The position numbers were made by a program, and so were the translations under genes. From positions 248,001-312,000 of the forward strand of contig CAWGMB010000006.1 in NCBI GenBank assembly GCA_963823515.1: 64,000 nucleotides of DNA, written 5' to 3'. Source of the stretch: Miltoncostaea sp963823515 (lineage in GTDB: Bacteria; Actinomycetota; Thermoleophilia; Miltoncostaeales; Miltoncostaeaceae). Of the stretch, positions 1 through 7,601 are shown piece by piece. The stretch's first letter is position 1, and every line of letters begins with the position of its first letter. The notes beneath the pieces were generated by a model, which did not search any database, had not been told where the DNA came from, and worked only from the letters and a program-made list of their open reading frames with translations.

Positions 1-580
1 GCGACCAGGTCCTGCCACCGCCCTGCGGGACGCCCACCAGGCGGCTCTCCCCAAGCACGACCACCCTCCCCGGCGGGGCGACGATCCGCAGCGGCAGCAC
101 GTCGCCGATGCCCACGACGCGCGCGACCTTCAGTGAGGGGCCGACCCGCACGAGCAGCCCGGCCCCGGATCGGCGCAAGGCCACCCACAGCGAGGACCCG
201 TCCGGCGTCGTCGCCACGGGCAGGTCACCCTCCGAGCCGATCCTGCGCGAGGGCCCGGTGGGGTCGGAGCCGTCGGGCGGGAGGGCGCGCACCAGGCGCG
301 AGCCCACGCCCACCGTCCAGACCGACTCCCGGCCGGCGGCGATCACGACCGGAGCGGCCGCTGGGGTGGCGAGCGCGACCGCCTCGGCTCCGCTCCGGAC
401 GCCCTCGTCGCGGTCCATGAGGGGCGAACCCCAGATCGCGGCCGTGACCATCCCGGCCACCACCACGACGGCGGCCACCACGACGGCGGCCCTCCCCCAC
501 GGACCCCGCACCCCCGACGCGCGCGACCGCCGTGCCGCCTCTCGGGCGCGACGCGCGAATCGGGCTCGCAGTGCGTTCAT
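1..580 (-). CDS. Membrane-anchored beta-propeller-like protein, C-terminus outside window
   Basis: The ATG at 580 opens a frame of 193 codons that stays open to base 1, so the C-terminus is missing. The first ~20 residues are Arg-rich. They are followed by one hydrophobic segment (about residues 32-50), as in a signal anchor with the rest outside the cell. Beyond it come short beta-strand units such as ESVWTVGVGSRLVRAL and SLWVALRRSGAGLLVRV, which resemble blades of YncE/NHL-type propellers. A TATCGT hexamer ends 8 nt before the ATG, so the mRNA is probably leaderless. Substrate and role are unknown. The reading frame is certain; the propeller assignment is a resemblance only. Confidence 0.6.
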   Translation of the reverse strand, partial: MNALRARFARRAREAARRSRASGVRGPWGRAAVVVAAVVVVAGMVTAAIWGSPLMDRDEGVRSGAEAVALATPAAAPVVIAAGRESVWTVGVGSRLVRALPPDGSDPTGPSRRIGSEGDLPVATTPDGSSLWVALRRSGAGLLVRVGPSLKVARVVGIGDVLPLRIVAPPGRVVVLGESRLVGVPQGGGRTWS

Positions 581-708
581 GGCCGGCGACGATACCGGCG
601 CGATGCGCGATCACCCACCGGTCGGCCCCGAGATCGCCCCGGAGGCGAACGAACCGGCACCGGACACCGCCGGGCCGGGGATAGCCGCGCTCGGATTCAC
701 ACGCGCCG

Positions 709-1782
709 TCAGTAGTCGACGACGCGGGTGAAGCTGTGCCCGTCGCCCATCGGGCGGTAGATCTCGTTGAAATCGAAGGTGTAGTCGAAGTCGCCCTGCT
801 CGGCACTGCGCGCGCCCAGGATGTCGAGGTTGTGAACGATCAGGAGTTCCTCGTTCACGCGTGAGGCCTGCAGCAGGCACAGCCCGGAGGGCGCCCAGAT
901 GCCCGAGCCGCCCCAGAAGGCGGCGCCGGTGATGCCGTGCCGGCCGACCGCGTTGCAGGCGAACGTCCAGACCTGGTTGACGGCCGACGAGGCGGCTATC
1001 ACCCCGTCCCACAGCCCTCCGTAGTAGAGGTCGGTGCGCACGTTCATGCCCGGGTAGTCCCGAGTGGAGGCCGCCCGCCAGGAGGCGATCTCGACGAGCA
1101 CGTCGACGTGGTCGATCATCGCGTACTCGCGCAGCAGGCTGGGGAAGAGGTAGTCGTAGCAGGTCAGGAACCCGACACGGCCATGGCCGTGAGGGCTCTC
1201 GATCGTCAGCCGGTCGTCCCGGCCGCTCTCGGTATAGGTCTTCTCGATGCCGGGCAGGAAGACCTTGGCGTAGCTGCGCTCCGGGTGAAGCGCCGCGTCG
1301 GTCGACTCGTCGTCCGCGGTGATCATGAACGTGACGTTGTGGAACTTGCCCCCGGCGCCGCTGCCGCGCGAGAGGTTGTTCAGGACGATCACGCGGAACT
1401 GGTCGTCGAGGAGCGGGCGCAGCTCGCGGTCGATCCACTCGATGTGCTCCTGGGTGCAGCCGCGGCGCATGTAGTCCCAGCAGGCGGGCTCGTCATCCCA
1501 GAAGTAGCCGGTCAGGCAGAACTCGGGGAAGATGGCAATGTTCGCGCCGCGCTCCTTGAAGACCCGTGCGGCGCGCACGACCTTGGCCTTGTTCTCCTCG
1601 ATCCCCGGCACGAGGGCGTGGATGTTGGCCAGCCCGACCGATGGCAGCCCGGGGTCCGCTGAGTACGAGCGCTCGACGACCGTGAAGTCGTCGACCTGGG
1701 CCAGGCTTCCCTGCGCGGGCAGCGGACTCGGCGGCAGCGCCTTCGTGTCCGACCCTCCGCCCCTCGAGTGCAGATCGGACAT
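709..1782 (-). CDS. Carbon-nitrogen hydrolase (nitrilase superfamily)
   Basis: This 357-residue protein carries the Glu-Lys-Cys triad of the nitrilase superfamily: Glu87 in IFPEFCLTG, Lys173 in YAKVFLPG and Cys208 in GFLTCYDY. Such enzymes hydrolyse non-peptide C-N bonds (nitriles, amides, carbamoyl groups) in the cytoplasm through a cysteine thioester. The length is slightly above the ~280-330 usual for the family. The extra residues are a ~45-residue N-terminal stretch and an insertion around DWDDEPACWDY-type sequence after the Glu motif. TAACCT ends 9 nt before the ATG. It stands alone between the propeller gene and tRNA-Val. The substrate cannot be read from sequence; nitrilase, amidase and carbamoylase are all possible. 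Confidence 0.85.
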   Translation of the reverse strand: MSDLHSRGGGSDTKALPPSPLPAQGSLAQVDDFTVVERSYSADPGLPSVGLANIHALVPGIEENKAKVVRAARVFKERGANIAIFPEFCLTGYFWDDEPACWDYMRRGCTQEHIEWIDRELRPLLDDQFRVIVLNNLSRGSGAGGKFHNVTFMITADDESTDAALHPERSYAKVFLPGIEKTYTESGRDDRLTIESPHGHGRVGFLTCYDYLFPSLLREYAMIDHVDVLVEIASWRAASTRDYPGMNVRTDLYYGGLWDGVIAASSAVNQVWTFACNAVGRHGITGAAFWGGSGIWAPSGLCLLQASRVNEELLIVHNLDILGARSAEQGDFDYTFDFNEIYRPMGDGHSFTRVVDY

Positions 1783-1903
1783 TCTGCGCGCAGGTTACTC
1801 CTCGAGCAGCCGCGCGTCGGCGCCCACCCGCGGGCCACGCGAATCGCGACGGTCATGATCGACCGTTCCCCAGAGGCGGCCGGCGCGCGGCCCCGGAAAC
1901 GCA

Positions 1904-1929
1904 GAAAGCCCCGGCGAACCGGGGCTTTC
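1904..1929 (-). terminator. Intrinsic terminator after tRNA-Val
   Basis: A perfect hairpin (GAAAGCCCCGG, loop CGAA, CCGGGGCTTTC on the + strand) lies immediately downstream of the tRNA-Val 3' end. Read on the minus strand it ends in CTTTC followed by TGCGTTT. The same hairpin could also stop + strand transcription. Confidence 0.75.
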
Positions 1930-1932
1930 GTA

Positions 1933-2005
1933 TGGGCGTTACTGGGCTCGAACCAGTGACCCCCAGCTTGTCGAGCTGGTGCTCTCCCAACTGAGCTAAA
2001 CGCCC
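1933..2005 (-). tRNA. tRNA-Val (anticodon GAC)
   Basis: On the minus strand the acceptor arm GGGCGTT pairs with AACGCCC, the D arm reads GCTC...GAGC, the anticodon stem CCAGC/GCTGG encloses TCGACAA, and the T arm ACTGG/CCAGT encloses TTCGAGC. The anticodon is GAC, which reads GUC/GUU valine codons. The discriminator base is A and no CCA is encoded. A TATGGT -10 hexamer (2017-2022) sits 11 nt upstream of the mature 5' end. Confidence 0.93.
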
Positions 2006-2180
2006 CCCGTTAGCGGACCATAGCATCCGGCCCGGCGGGACCGACCGCCGGGACCGTTCCTGCGTCACAAGCGGCGGCGTCGACGAGGTCGACCGGGGGG
2101 AGCCCGTGCGCTGAGCTAAACGCCCCGCGGTCGCGGACCATAGCATCCGGCCCGCCGGGACCGGCCACCGGGGCCTCACC
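1991..2180. repeat. Tandem ~120-bp duplication of the tRNA-Val 5' end and its promoter
   Basis: The segment 1991-2055 (tRNA-Val 5' end, TATGGT promoter and upstream DNA) recurs at 2111-2175 with a few substitutions. The second copy keeps 15 nt of tRNA 5' sequence (2111-2125, complement GGGCGTTTAGCTCAG) and then diverges completely, so it cannot form a tRNA. Its promoter hexamer is intact at 2137-2142. A GTCGACCGGGG-type block at 2075-2105 recurs in weaker form at 2304-2345. Apart from this, the 2006-2365 gap holds only the purK promoter. Confidence 0.75.
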
Positions 2181-2365
2181 ACGTCACCAGCGGCAGCCTC
2201 GCGCCGTCGATCTTCGACAGGACCGGGGCGGCCTCGACGGCAGGGCCACGACTCGTGCAGCGTGGCATGGACGGTCCGGAGTCGGGTTGCCCGGGTCGCG
2301 ACCGTCGGCGGCGGCGTCGGCGAAGTCGACCGGGGGCGCCCGCGCACGGCGTGTACGGTGCGGGC

Positions 2366-3544
2366 GTGGGATCGATCACACCGCTCGACGCAACCCTCCG
2401 GGCCGGGCGCGCCGAGGCGCCGGCCTTCGACGTGGGCATCGCCGGAGCCGGGCAGCTCGCGCGGATGACCTGCCTGGCCGCCTGGCCGCTGGGCATCCGC
2501 GTCGGCGTGCTGGGGGCCCCGGGCGAGCCGGCGGCGCCGATGGCCGCCGGGCTGCTCGAGGGCGACTGGCGCGACGCCTCGGCCGTGCGCGCCCTCGGGG
2601 CGCGATCGGGGGTGGTCACGCTGGAGAACGAGTTCGTCAACGCCGCGGCCCTGGCCTCGGTGCAGGCGGCCGGGACCCCGGTGCGCCCCAACCCCGCCAC
2701 CCTCGCGCGCGTGCAGGACAAGGCGCTCCAGAAGGAGCTCCTGCGCGGAGCCGCCCTGCCGACCGCGGCCTTCCTGGTGGTGGAGCACCCGCGGGAGCTG
2801 GCCGCCGCGGGCCGTGACCTCGGCTGGCCCCTGATGATGAAGGCGCGGCGCCTGGGCTACGACGGCTACGGCAACGCGACCTGCGCCGACGAGGACGCCG
2901 CGCGCGCGGCGATGGCACGACTCGACGCCGGCGAGGGGGTGCTGGTCGAGGCGATGGTCGGTTTCGAGCGCGAGCTCGCCGCGATGGTCGCCCGCTCGCC
3001 AAGCGGCGTCGAGGCCTGCTATCCGGTGGTGGAGACCGTTCAGCGCGACCACGTCTGCCACGAGGTCGTCGCCCCCGCCCCCATCGCGCCCGACGCCCGC
3101 GCACGCGCCCGTCAGATCGCCCTGGCGTCGGCCGCCGCCGCCGACGGCCTCGGCGTGACCGGCGTGGAGATGTTCCTGACCCCGGCTGGAGAGGTCCTCG
3201 TGAACGAGCTCGCCCCGCGTCCCCACAACTCCGGGCACTACACGATCGAGGCCTGCGAGACCTCGCAGTTCGAGAACCACCTGCGGGGCGTGCTCGACCT
3301 TCCGCTCGGCGACGTGCGCATGCGCTCGCCCGCCGCAGCGATGGTCAACCTGCTCGGGACGGCCGCCGGCCCGGCCCGGCCGGACACGGCCGCCGCCCTC
3401 GCCGTCGAGGACGCCCACCTGCACCTCTACGACAAGGCGGAGGTCCGCCCGGGACGCAAGATGGGCCACGTCACGGCCCTCGGCGGCGACGCCCCCTCGG
3501 CTCTCGCGATCGCGCGGCGCGCCGCGCGGGCGGTGGGGCTGTGA
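2366..3544 (+). CDS. purK: 5-(carboxyamino)imidazole ribonucleotide synthase
   Basis: PurK is the ATP-grasp enzyme that uses ATP and bicarbonate to carboxylate AIR to N5-CAIR in purine synthesis. The 392-residue product shows the N-terminal nucleotide fold (VGIAGAGQLARM), the ATP-grasp core (MMKARRLGYDGYGNA, then VEAMVGFERELAAMVAR) and the signature ending in VNELAPRPHNSGHYTIEAC, as expected for this family. A GTG start at 2366 fits because TACGGT ends 6 nt before it, giving a leaderless mRNA; the frame is open further upstream but the extra residues are Arg-rich and unlike PurK. The gene overlaps purE by 4 nt (GTGA), so the two are translated together. Confidence 0.93.
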   Translation: MGSITPLDATLRAGRAEAPAFDVGIAGAGQLARMTCLAAWPLGIRVGVLGAPGEPAAPMAAGLLEGDWRDASAVRALGARSGVVTLENEFVNAAALASVQAAGTPVRPNPATLARVQDKALQKELLRGAALPTAAFLVVEHPRELAAAGRDLGWPLMMKARRLGYDGYGNATCADEDAARAAMARLDAGEGVLVEAMVGFERELAAMVARSPSGVEACYPVVETVQRDHVCHEVVAPAPIAPDARARARQIALASAAAADGLGVTGVEMFLTPAGEVLVNELAPRPHNSGHYTIEACETSQFENHLRGVLDLPLGDVRMRSPAAAMVNLLGTAAGPARPDTAAALAVEDAHLHLYDKAEVRPGRKMGHVTALGGDAPSALAIARRAARAVGL

Positions 3545-4050
3545 GCGCCGCGGGGGTCGCCCCCACCCCGCTGGTGGGGATCGTCATGGGCAGCGACAGC
3601 GACCTGCCCGTAATGGCGGCCGCCGCCGAGGCGCTGGAGGACCTGGGCGTCGCGCACGAGGTGCGCGTGATGTCGGCGCACCGCACGCCCCACGACATGA
3701 TCGCCTACGGCGGCGAGGCCGCCGACCGCGGCATCCACGTCATCATCGCCGGCGCCGGCGGCGCGGCCCACCTGCCCGGGATGCTCGCCGCCGTGACCAC
3801 GCTGCCCGTGATCGGCGTACCGGTCCGCAGCTCGGCGCTCGACGGCATGGACTCGCTGCTCTCGATCGTCCAGATGCCCAAGGGCGTCCCGGTCGCCACC
3901 GTGGCGATCGACGGGGGCCGCAACGCCGGCATCCTCGCGGCCCAGATCCTCGCGCTCGGCGATACCGCGCTCGGCCATCGCCTGGCCGCGATGCGGGCGG
4001 CGGCGGCCGAGGCCGCCCGGGCCGCCGACGCGAGGGTGAGCGGGGGCTGA
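3541..4050 (+). CDS. purE: N5-carboxyaminoimidazole ribonucleotide mutase
   Basis: PurE (169 aa) converts the PurK product N5-CAIR to CAIR. Class I PurE motifs are present in order: GIVMGSDSDLPVM near the N-terminus (phosphate loop), VMSAHRTPHDM with the catalytic His, then IAGAGGAAHLPGM and the loop GMDSLLSIVQMPKGVPVATVAI. The length is typical for the octameric bacterial enzyme. Its GTG start overlaps the purK stop, so stoichiometric expression with purK is likely. No further purine gene follows. Confidence 0.95.
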   Translation: MSAAGVAPTPLVGIVMGSDSDLPVMAAAAEALEDLGVAHEVRVMSAHRTPHDMIAYGGEAADRGIHVIIAGAGGAAHLPGMLAAVTTLPVIGVPVRSSALDGMDSLLSIVQMPKGVPVATVAIDGGRNAGILAAQILALGDTALGHRLAAMRAAAAEAARAADARVSGG

Positions 4051-4179
4051 TACCCGCACCCCTGTGCAGGGGCCGCGAGGGCGACGCAGAACGCCGTGGA
4101 TGAGGCCGCCGTGCTCAAGCCCGGACCACCAACGACCGATGCCGGCCGCATGGCCGTCATCGAGCAGCGAGGAACCCGG

Positions 4180-4290
4180 ATGGACGATCGCGCACAGACC
4201 CGCCCCCACCGCCGCGAGGCCATCCTCGCCTGCGCGCTCGGCGTGGCGCTCTTCGTCATCCCGCTGGCGATCGACCTGGCCAGGCAGTAG
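4180..4290 (+). CDS. Possible 36-residue single-pass membrane peptide
   Basis: A small frame begins at ATG 4180, preceded by GAGG at a spacing of about 7 nt. It encodes a basic N-terminus (DDRAQTRPHRRE), one hydrophobic helix (ILACALGVALFVIPLAI) and a short DLARQ tail. The charge pattern predicts a cytoplasmic N-terminus. It lies 130 nt after purE and just before the hairpin element. No family is recognised and the coding case rests on the ribosome site and clean hydrophobic profile alone. The frame can be extended to 4096, but that part looks random. Confidence 0.4.
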   Translation: MDDRAQTRPHRREAILACALGVALFVIPLAIDLARQ

Positions 4291-4327
4291 GAGAGCGCGG
4301 CAGCCCCCCAGAGGGGCGCCCGAGAAC

Positions 4328-4462
4328 CTCCGCAATCACCGCTTCGGTGCGACGTGGCCTGCCCACGAGCGCGGCCGTCTCCGTGTTTCGACGGCCGTTC
4401 CCGGCGCAAGCCGGTGCCGTCAGATGCGAATCGGCTCGACTTGGAGCCGATTCGCCGCCCTG
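4328..4462 (+). ncRNA. Structured non-coding repeat element, copy A
   Basis: This ~135-nt stretch matches 40054-40188 in order and spacing, although both lie outside genes. Shared features on the + strand are: CGTGG/CCACG hairpin (4353-4367); GTGTTTCGACGGC; a two-part stem GACGGC/GCCGTC (4390-4395, 4416-4421) capped by CCGGC-GCAA-GCCGG; AGATGCGAA; hairpin AATCGGCTC/GAGCCGATT (4429-4452); and GCCGCCCTG. In copy B the cap stem becomes CCGCC/GGCGG and the last hairpin AAATCGCCC/GGGTGGTTT, so pairing is kept while sequence changes. It sits in the 320-bp gap between converging purE and korAB. Function is unknown. A degenerate minus-strand peptide remnant is the alternative reading. Confidence 0.5.
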
Positions 4463-4568
4463 ATGCCCCCGTAGGACGGACACCAGTGCGTCGACGCACT
4501 CCCGGGCTCAGCGCTCCGTCGACACACCGGGCGATCGTCCCCGGCGAGGTGAGTGAGACCACCCCGAG

Positions 4569-4603
4569 GCCGTCCCGACGACCCCGAGGGCCACCGGGAC
4601 GGC
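4569..4603 (-). terminator. Terminator-like hairpin after korB
   Basis: GCCGTCCCG (4569-4577) pairs perfectly with CGGGACGGC (4595-4603), starting 10 nt past the korB stop codon. There is no T-run, which is usual for high-GC actinobacterial terminators. Confidence 0.55.
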
Positions 4604-4612
4604 GTGCCACGA

Positions 4613-5494
4613 TCAGAGGGCCGGCTTGCCGATCGCCGCGCCCTTGCGGGCGTTGAAGGCCTCGAGCATCGCCTCGACGTTGCTCTCCTTCGAGGCCTCC
4701 ACGAGCGCCTTGTACTTCTCGTTGAGGGTGGCGCGCTGCTCGCGGTAGAGGATGCCCAGCTTGAACCCGCCCTTCAGGGCGAGGTCGAAGGCGGCCACCT
4801 TGTCGGAGGAGTCGTGCTCGGGGGAGACGTCGGTGACGAGCTCCTTCCACTCCTCCTGGTGGTTGTTGAACACCACGCAGGGGGACATCGCGTCGATGTA
4901 CGAGAAGCCGCGGTGCTCCATCGCCTGGACGATCAGCTCGGTGAGCGTCTTCGTGTTGAACGAGGCGCCGCGGGCCACGAACGAGGCGCCCGAGGCGATC
5001 GCGAAGGCCAGCGTGTTGAGCGGCGTCTCGAGATTGCCCCAGGGGGTCGAGGGCGCCTTCTGGTCGGTGAGCGACGTCGGCGAGACCTGGCCCTTGGTGA
5101 GGCCGTAGATCTCGTTGTCCATCACGAGGTAGGTGATGTCCACGTTGCGCCGCGCGGCATGGGGGAAGTGCCCGGCGCCGATCGCGAAGCCGTCGCCGTC
5201 GCCACCGACCGCGATCACGTTGAGGTCGGGGTTGGCGAGCTTGACCCCCATCGCCACCGGGAGCGGCCGCCCGTGCAGGCTGTGGAAGCCGTAGGTTGAC
5301 ACGAAGCCCGGTAGGCGGCTGGAGCAGCCGATGCCCGAGACCACGACCGTCTTCACCGGGTCGAGGTCGAGCTGCGCGAAGGCGCGGTAGAGCGACGCGA
5401 GGACACCGAAGTCACCGCAGCCGGGGCACCAGATCGGCTTGAGGTCGGACTTGTAGTCCGTGGGCTTGCGGGTGCTGGCGGGAGCGGTGCTCAA
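4613..5494 (-). CDS. korB: 2-oxoacid:ferredoxin oxidoreductase, beta subunit
   Basis: KorB (293 aa) binds thiamine diphosphate and a [4Fe-4S] cluster in the oxidative decarboxylation of 2-oxoglutarate (or a related 2-oxoacid) to the acyl-CoA with ferredoxin reduction. Visible landmarks are WCPGCGDFGVLASL (cluster Cys pair), SGIGCSSRLPGF, the TPP motif GGDGDGFAIGAGHF running to NEIYGLTKGQ, and a conserved Cys in AMSPCVVFNN. The start is taken as TTG at 5494, which overlaps the korA stop (TTGA) and follows AAAGG; the frame is open further upstream inside korA but without KorB-like sequence. Length and order match the actinobacterial KorAB pair. The ferredoxin at 26158 is a plausible acceptor. 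Confidence 0.92.
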   Translation of the reverse strand: MSTAPASTRKPTDYKSDLKPIWCPGCGDFGVLASLYRAFAQLDLDPVKTVVVSGIGCSSRLPGFVSTYGFHSLHGRPLPVAMGVKLANPDLNVIAVGGDGDGFAIGAGHFPHAARRNVDITYLVMDNEIYGLTKGQVSPTSLTDQKAPSTPWGNLETPLNTLAFAIASGASFVARGASFNTKTLTELIVQAMEHRGFSYIDAMSPCVVFNNHQEEWKELVTDVSPEHDSSDKVAAFDLALKGGFKLGILYREQRATLNEKYKALVEASKESNVEAMLEAFNARKGAAIGKPAL

Positions 5495-7206
5495 CTGGGG
5501 ACCCTTTCCATGATGACGTCGAGGACGTCGTCGGCGGTGAACGGAAGCCCGTCGCACTTGGCGTGGCTCTCGACCTGCAGGCCGCACTCGCCGCGCACGA
5601 GGCGCGCGAGCTGGCCGGTGAAGTTGACCTCGGGGACGACGACGCGCGTCGCCTTGGCGGCGAAGTGGGCGACCTGGTCGGCCGGGAACGGACCGAGCAC
5701 CCGCGGATAGAAGGCCCCGACGGACGCCCCCTCGGCCTTCGCCAGCGCGACCGCCTCGCGGACGGCGCCGTAGGTGGAGCCGAAGCCGATGACCGCGATC
5801 TCCGGCTGCTCGTCGCCGTAGAGCTCGTGGCGGACGAGGCCGTTCTTGAGCGGCTCGAGCTTGGCCCAGCGCTTGGTCTGCATCGCCAGGTGGTTCTCGG
5901 GCGTGTAGGCCGGATGGCCGAGCTCGTCGTGCTCGATGCCGGTCGAGACGTAGCGGCCGTTGGCCTCCCCCGGGATGCCCATCGGGGAGATGGAGTCCTG
6001 GGTCAGCTCGTAGCGCTTGTACTCGCCCTCGGGGACGTCGGCGGAGGTCTTGCGCTCCCACAGGTCGATGTTGCTGGTGTCCGGCTTGTGGATGACCTCC
6101 ATACGGGTCGCGAGGCCCTGGTCGGTCAGCAGGATCACCGGCACCTGGTAGCGCTCGGAGTAGTTGAAGGCCTCGATCGTCGCCCAGAAGCAGTCCTCGA
6201 CCGTGATCGGAGCGATGACGACGCGCGGCGCCTCACCGTGGCCGCCGTAGAGGGCGTGCTGCAGGTCGGACTGCTCGGTCTTGGTCGGCAGGCCGGTCGA
6301 GGGGCCGCCGCGCTGGGCGTCGATGACGACGCACGGGATCTCGGCGGTTCCCGAGTAGCCGAGCATCTCGGTCATCAGCGAGAGGCCGGGGCCCGAGGTG
6401 GCGGTCATCGCCTTCGCGCCGGCGTAGGAGGCGCCGAGGACGGCCGAGATCGATGCGATCTCGTCCTCGCACTGGATCGTGATGCCGCCGACCTGCGGCA
6501 GCTTGGCCGACAGCCATTCGAGGATGTCGGAGGCCGGCGTGATCGGGTAGCCGGCGAAGAACTGGAGGCCGGCGGCGACGGCGCCGGCGGCGATCGCCTG
6601 GTTGCCCGAGAGCAGGATGCGGTCGGCCTCGACCTCGACGGCCTTGGTGATCTCGAGCGAGCCCTTGAGGTCGCCGCTCTCGTCACCGCCGGCCCGCAGG
6701 GCGGCGATGTTGGCGTCGGCCACGCCCTGCTTGTGGGCGTAGCGCCGGAGCACGAGCTCCTCGATCGGCGTCGTGTCGAACGAGATGACGCCGGAGACGG
6801 CGCCGACGGCGACCATGTTCTTGGCGCGCAGCGAGCCGCCGATCTCCTTGGCGAGCTTCTCCATGCGCACCGGGCGGGCGCGGGGGGCGTACTCGGCGGG
6901 GACATCCACGGCGGTCTCGTCGAAGAGGATCACCCCGTCGGGGCCGAGGGAGTCCCAGTGCAGGTCCCAGGCCTCCTGGTTGAAGCAGACCAGGAGATCC
7001 ACCCACTTGCCGTGGCTGTAGATCTGATCCTCGCCCATGCGTACCTGGTACATGCACGGGCCGCCCTTGATCTCAGCCGGGTACGTGCGGAAGGTCTGGG
7101 TCCAGTACCCGCCCCGCGCCGCCGCCTGAGTGAGGATGTCCCCCGAGGAGATGACCCCTTCGCCGGACTCCCCGGCAAGCCGGATCACCACGCTCTTTCG
7201 TGCCAA
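5491..7206 (-). CDS. korA: 2-oxoacid:ferredoxin oxidoreductase, gamma-alpha fusion subunit
   Basis: KorA (571 aa) joins the gamma domain (about residues 1-190: RLAGESGEGVISSG, RTYPAEIKGGPCMYQVRM) to the alpha domain (from about 205: GNQAIAAGAVAAGLQFFAGYPITPASDI, then ATSGPGLSLMTEMLG). This is the two-subunit arrangement known for mycobacterial KorAB, which supports an oxygen-tolerant oxidative TCA step. The TTG start at 7206 is chosen because GGGAGG lies 5 nt upstream; the frame extends to 7281 with Arg-rich sequence. TTGCCT (7367-7372) and TAACAT (7343-7348), spaced 18 bp, form a good sigma-A promoter. It leaves a leader of ~130 nt in which no known riboswitch was recognised. Confidence 0.93.
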   Translation of the reverse strand: MARKSVVIRLAGESGEGVISSGDILTQAAARGGYWTQTFRTYPAEIKGGPCMYQVRMGEDQIYSHGKWVDLLVCFNQEAWDLHWDSLGPDGVILFDETAVDVPAEYAPRARPVRMEKLAKEIGGSLRAKNMVAVGAVSGVISFDTTPIEELVLRRYAHKQGVADANIAALRAGGDESGDLKGSLEITKAVEVEADRILLSGNQAIAAGAVAAGLQFFAGYPITPASDILEWLSAKLPQVGGITIQCEDEIASISAVLGASYAGAKAMTATSGPGLSLMTEMLGYSGTAEIPCVVIDAQRGGPSTGLPTKTEQSDLQHALYGGHGEAPRVVIAPITVEDCFWATIEAFNYSERYQVPVILLTDQGLATRMEVIHKPDTSNIDLWERKTSADVPEGEYKRYELTQDSISPMGIPGEANGRYVSTGIEHDELGHPAYTPENHLAMQTKRWAKLEPLKNGLVRHELYGDEQPEIAVIGFGSTYGAVREAVALAKAEGASVGAFYPRVLGPFPADQVAHFAAKATRVVVPEVNFTGQLARLVRGECGLQVESHAKCDGLPFTADDVLDVIMERVPS

Positions 7207-7342
7207 AATCGCCTCCCGCTCGCGCGCGCGTCGCGAGCCGCACACGACTCCCGGCCGTCGAAGGATCCGGCGCCGTCGCACGATCTCGCCCCTGGTGTCC
7301 GCCGCGCAGGGCCTGTCGCCCCGGCACGCAGACAGTCGCTCG

Positions 7343-7376
7343 ATGTTATCCCTCGGCTCGCCCGGCAGGCAAGAAT
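7343..7376. promoter_or_regulatory. Back-to-back promoters of korAB and the 7383 gene
   Basis: On the minus strand TTGCCT (7367-7372) and TAACAT (7343-7348) are separated by 18 bp and drive korAB. On the plus strand AAGAAT (7371-7376) ends 6 nt before the ATG at 7383. The two elements share bases, so the two genes probably compete for polymerase. Confidence 0.5.
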
Positions 7377-7382
7377 CACCGC

Positions 7383-7598
7383 ATGACAGGTCCTTTCGTC
7401 CCCCCCTCGAGCTCCGGCGCCGACGACGGCGCCCGCAGCCGCGCCCGCGCCGACCTCGTCTGGTACCTGCGCCACGCCGACGCGCTTGCGCGCTGGCCGG
7501 TGCTGAGCGAGCCGTGGGCGCAGAGCATCGAGCGCAGGCGGCTGGATCGCTCCGGCGAGAACCTCACCGCCTCCTCGTTCTCGATGGGCGGCCGCTGA
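7383..7598 (+). CDS. Small hypothetical protein (71 aa)
   Basis: The ATG at 7383 begins a 71-codon frame. The product has a Ser/Gly-rich start, an amphipathic middle (LVWYLRHADALARWPVLSEPWAQSIERRRLDR) and a polar end SSFSMGGR. No signal peptide, membrane segment or metal-binding motif is visible and no family is recognised. An AAGAAT hexamer ends 6 nt upstream, similar to the leaderless pattern elsewhere in the window. It converges with the monooxygenase gene, with 3 bp between the stops. Codon use and clean composition favour a real gene. Confidence 0.5.
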   Translation: MTGPFVPPSSSGADDGARSRARADLVWYLRHADALARWPVLSEPWAQSIERRRLDRSGENLTASSFSMGGR

Positions 7599-7601
7599 GC
7601 C

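Noticed and set aside
2255..2365. N-terminal extension of PurK to 2255
   Set aside because: The added residues are Arg repeats, cross the tandem-repeat region, and ignore a good leaderless promoter in front of GTG 2366.
5563..7386. 607-codon plus-strand frame
   Set aside because: Antisense to korA; no domain, and the minus-strand protein is unambiguous.
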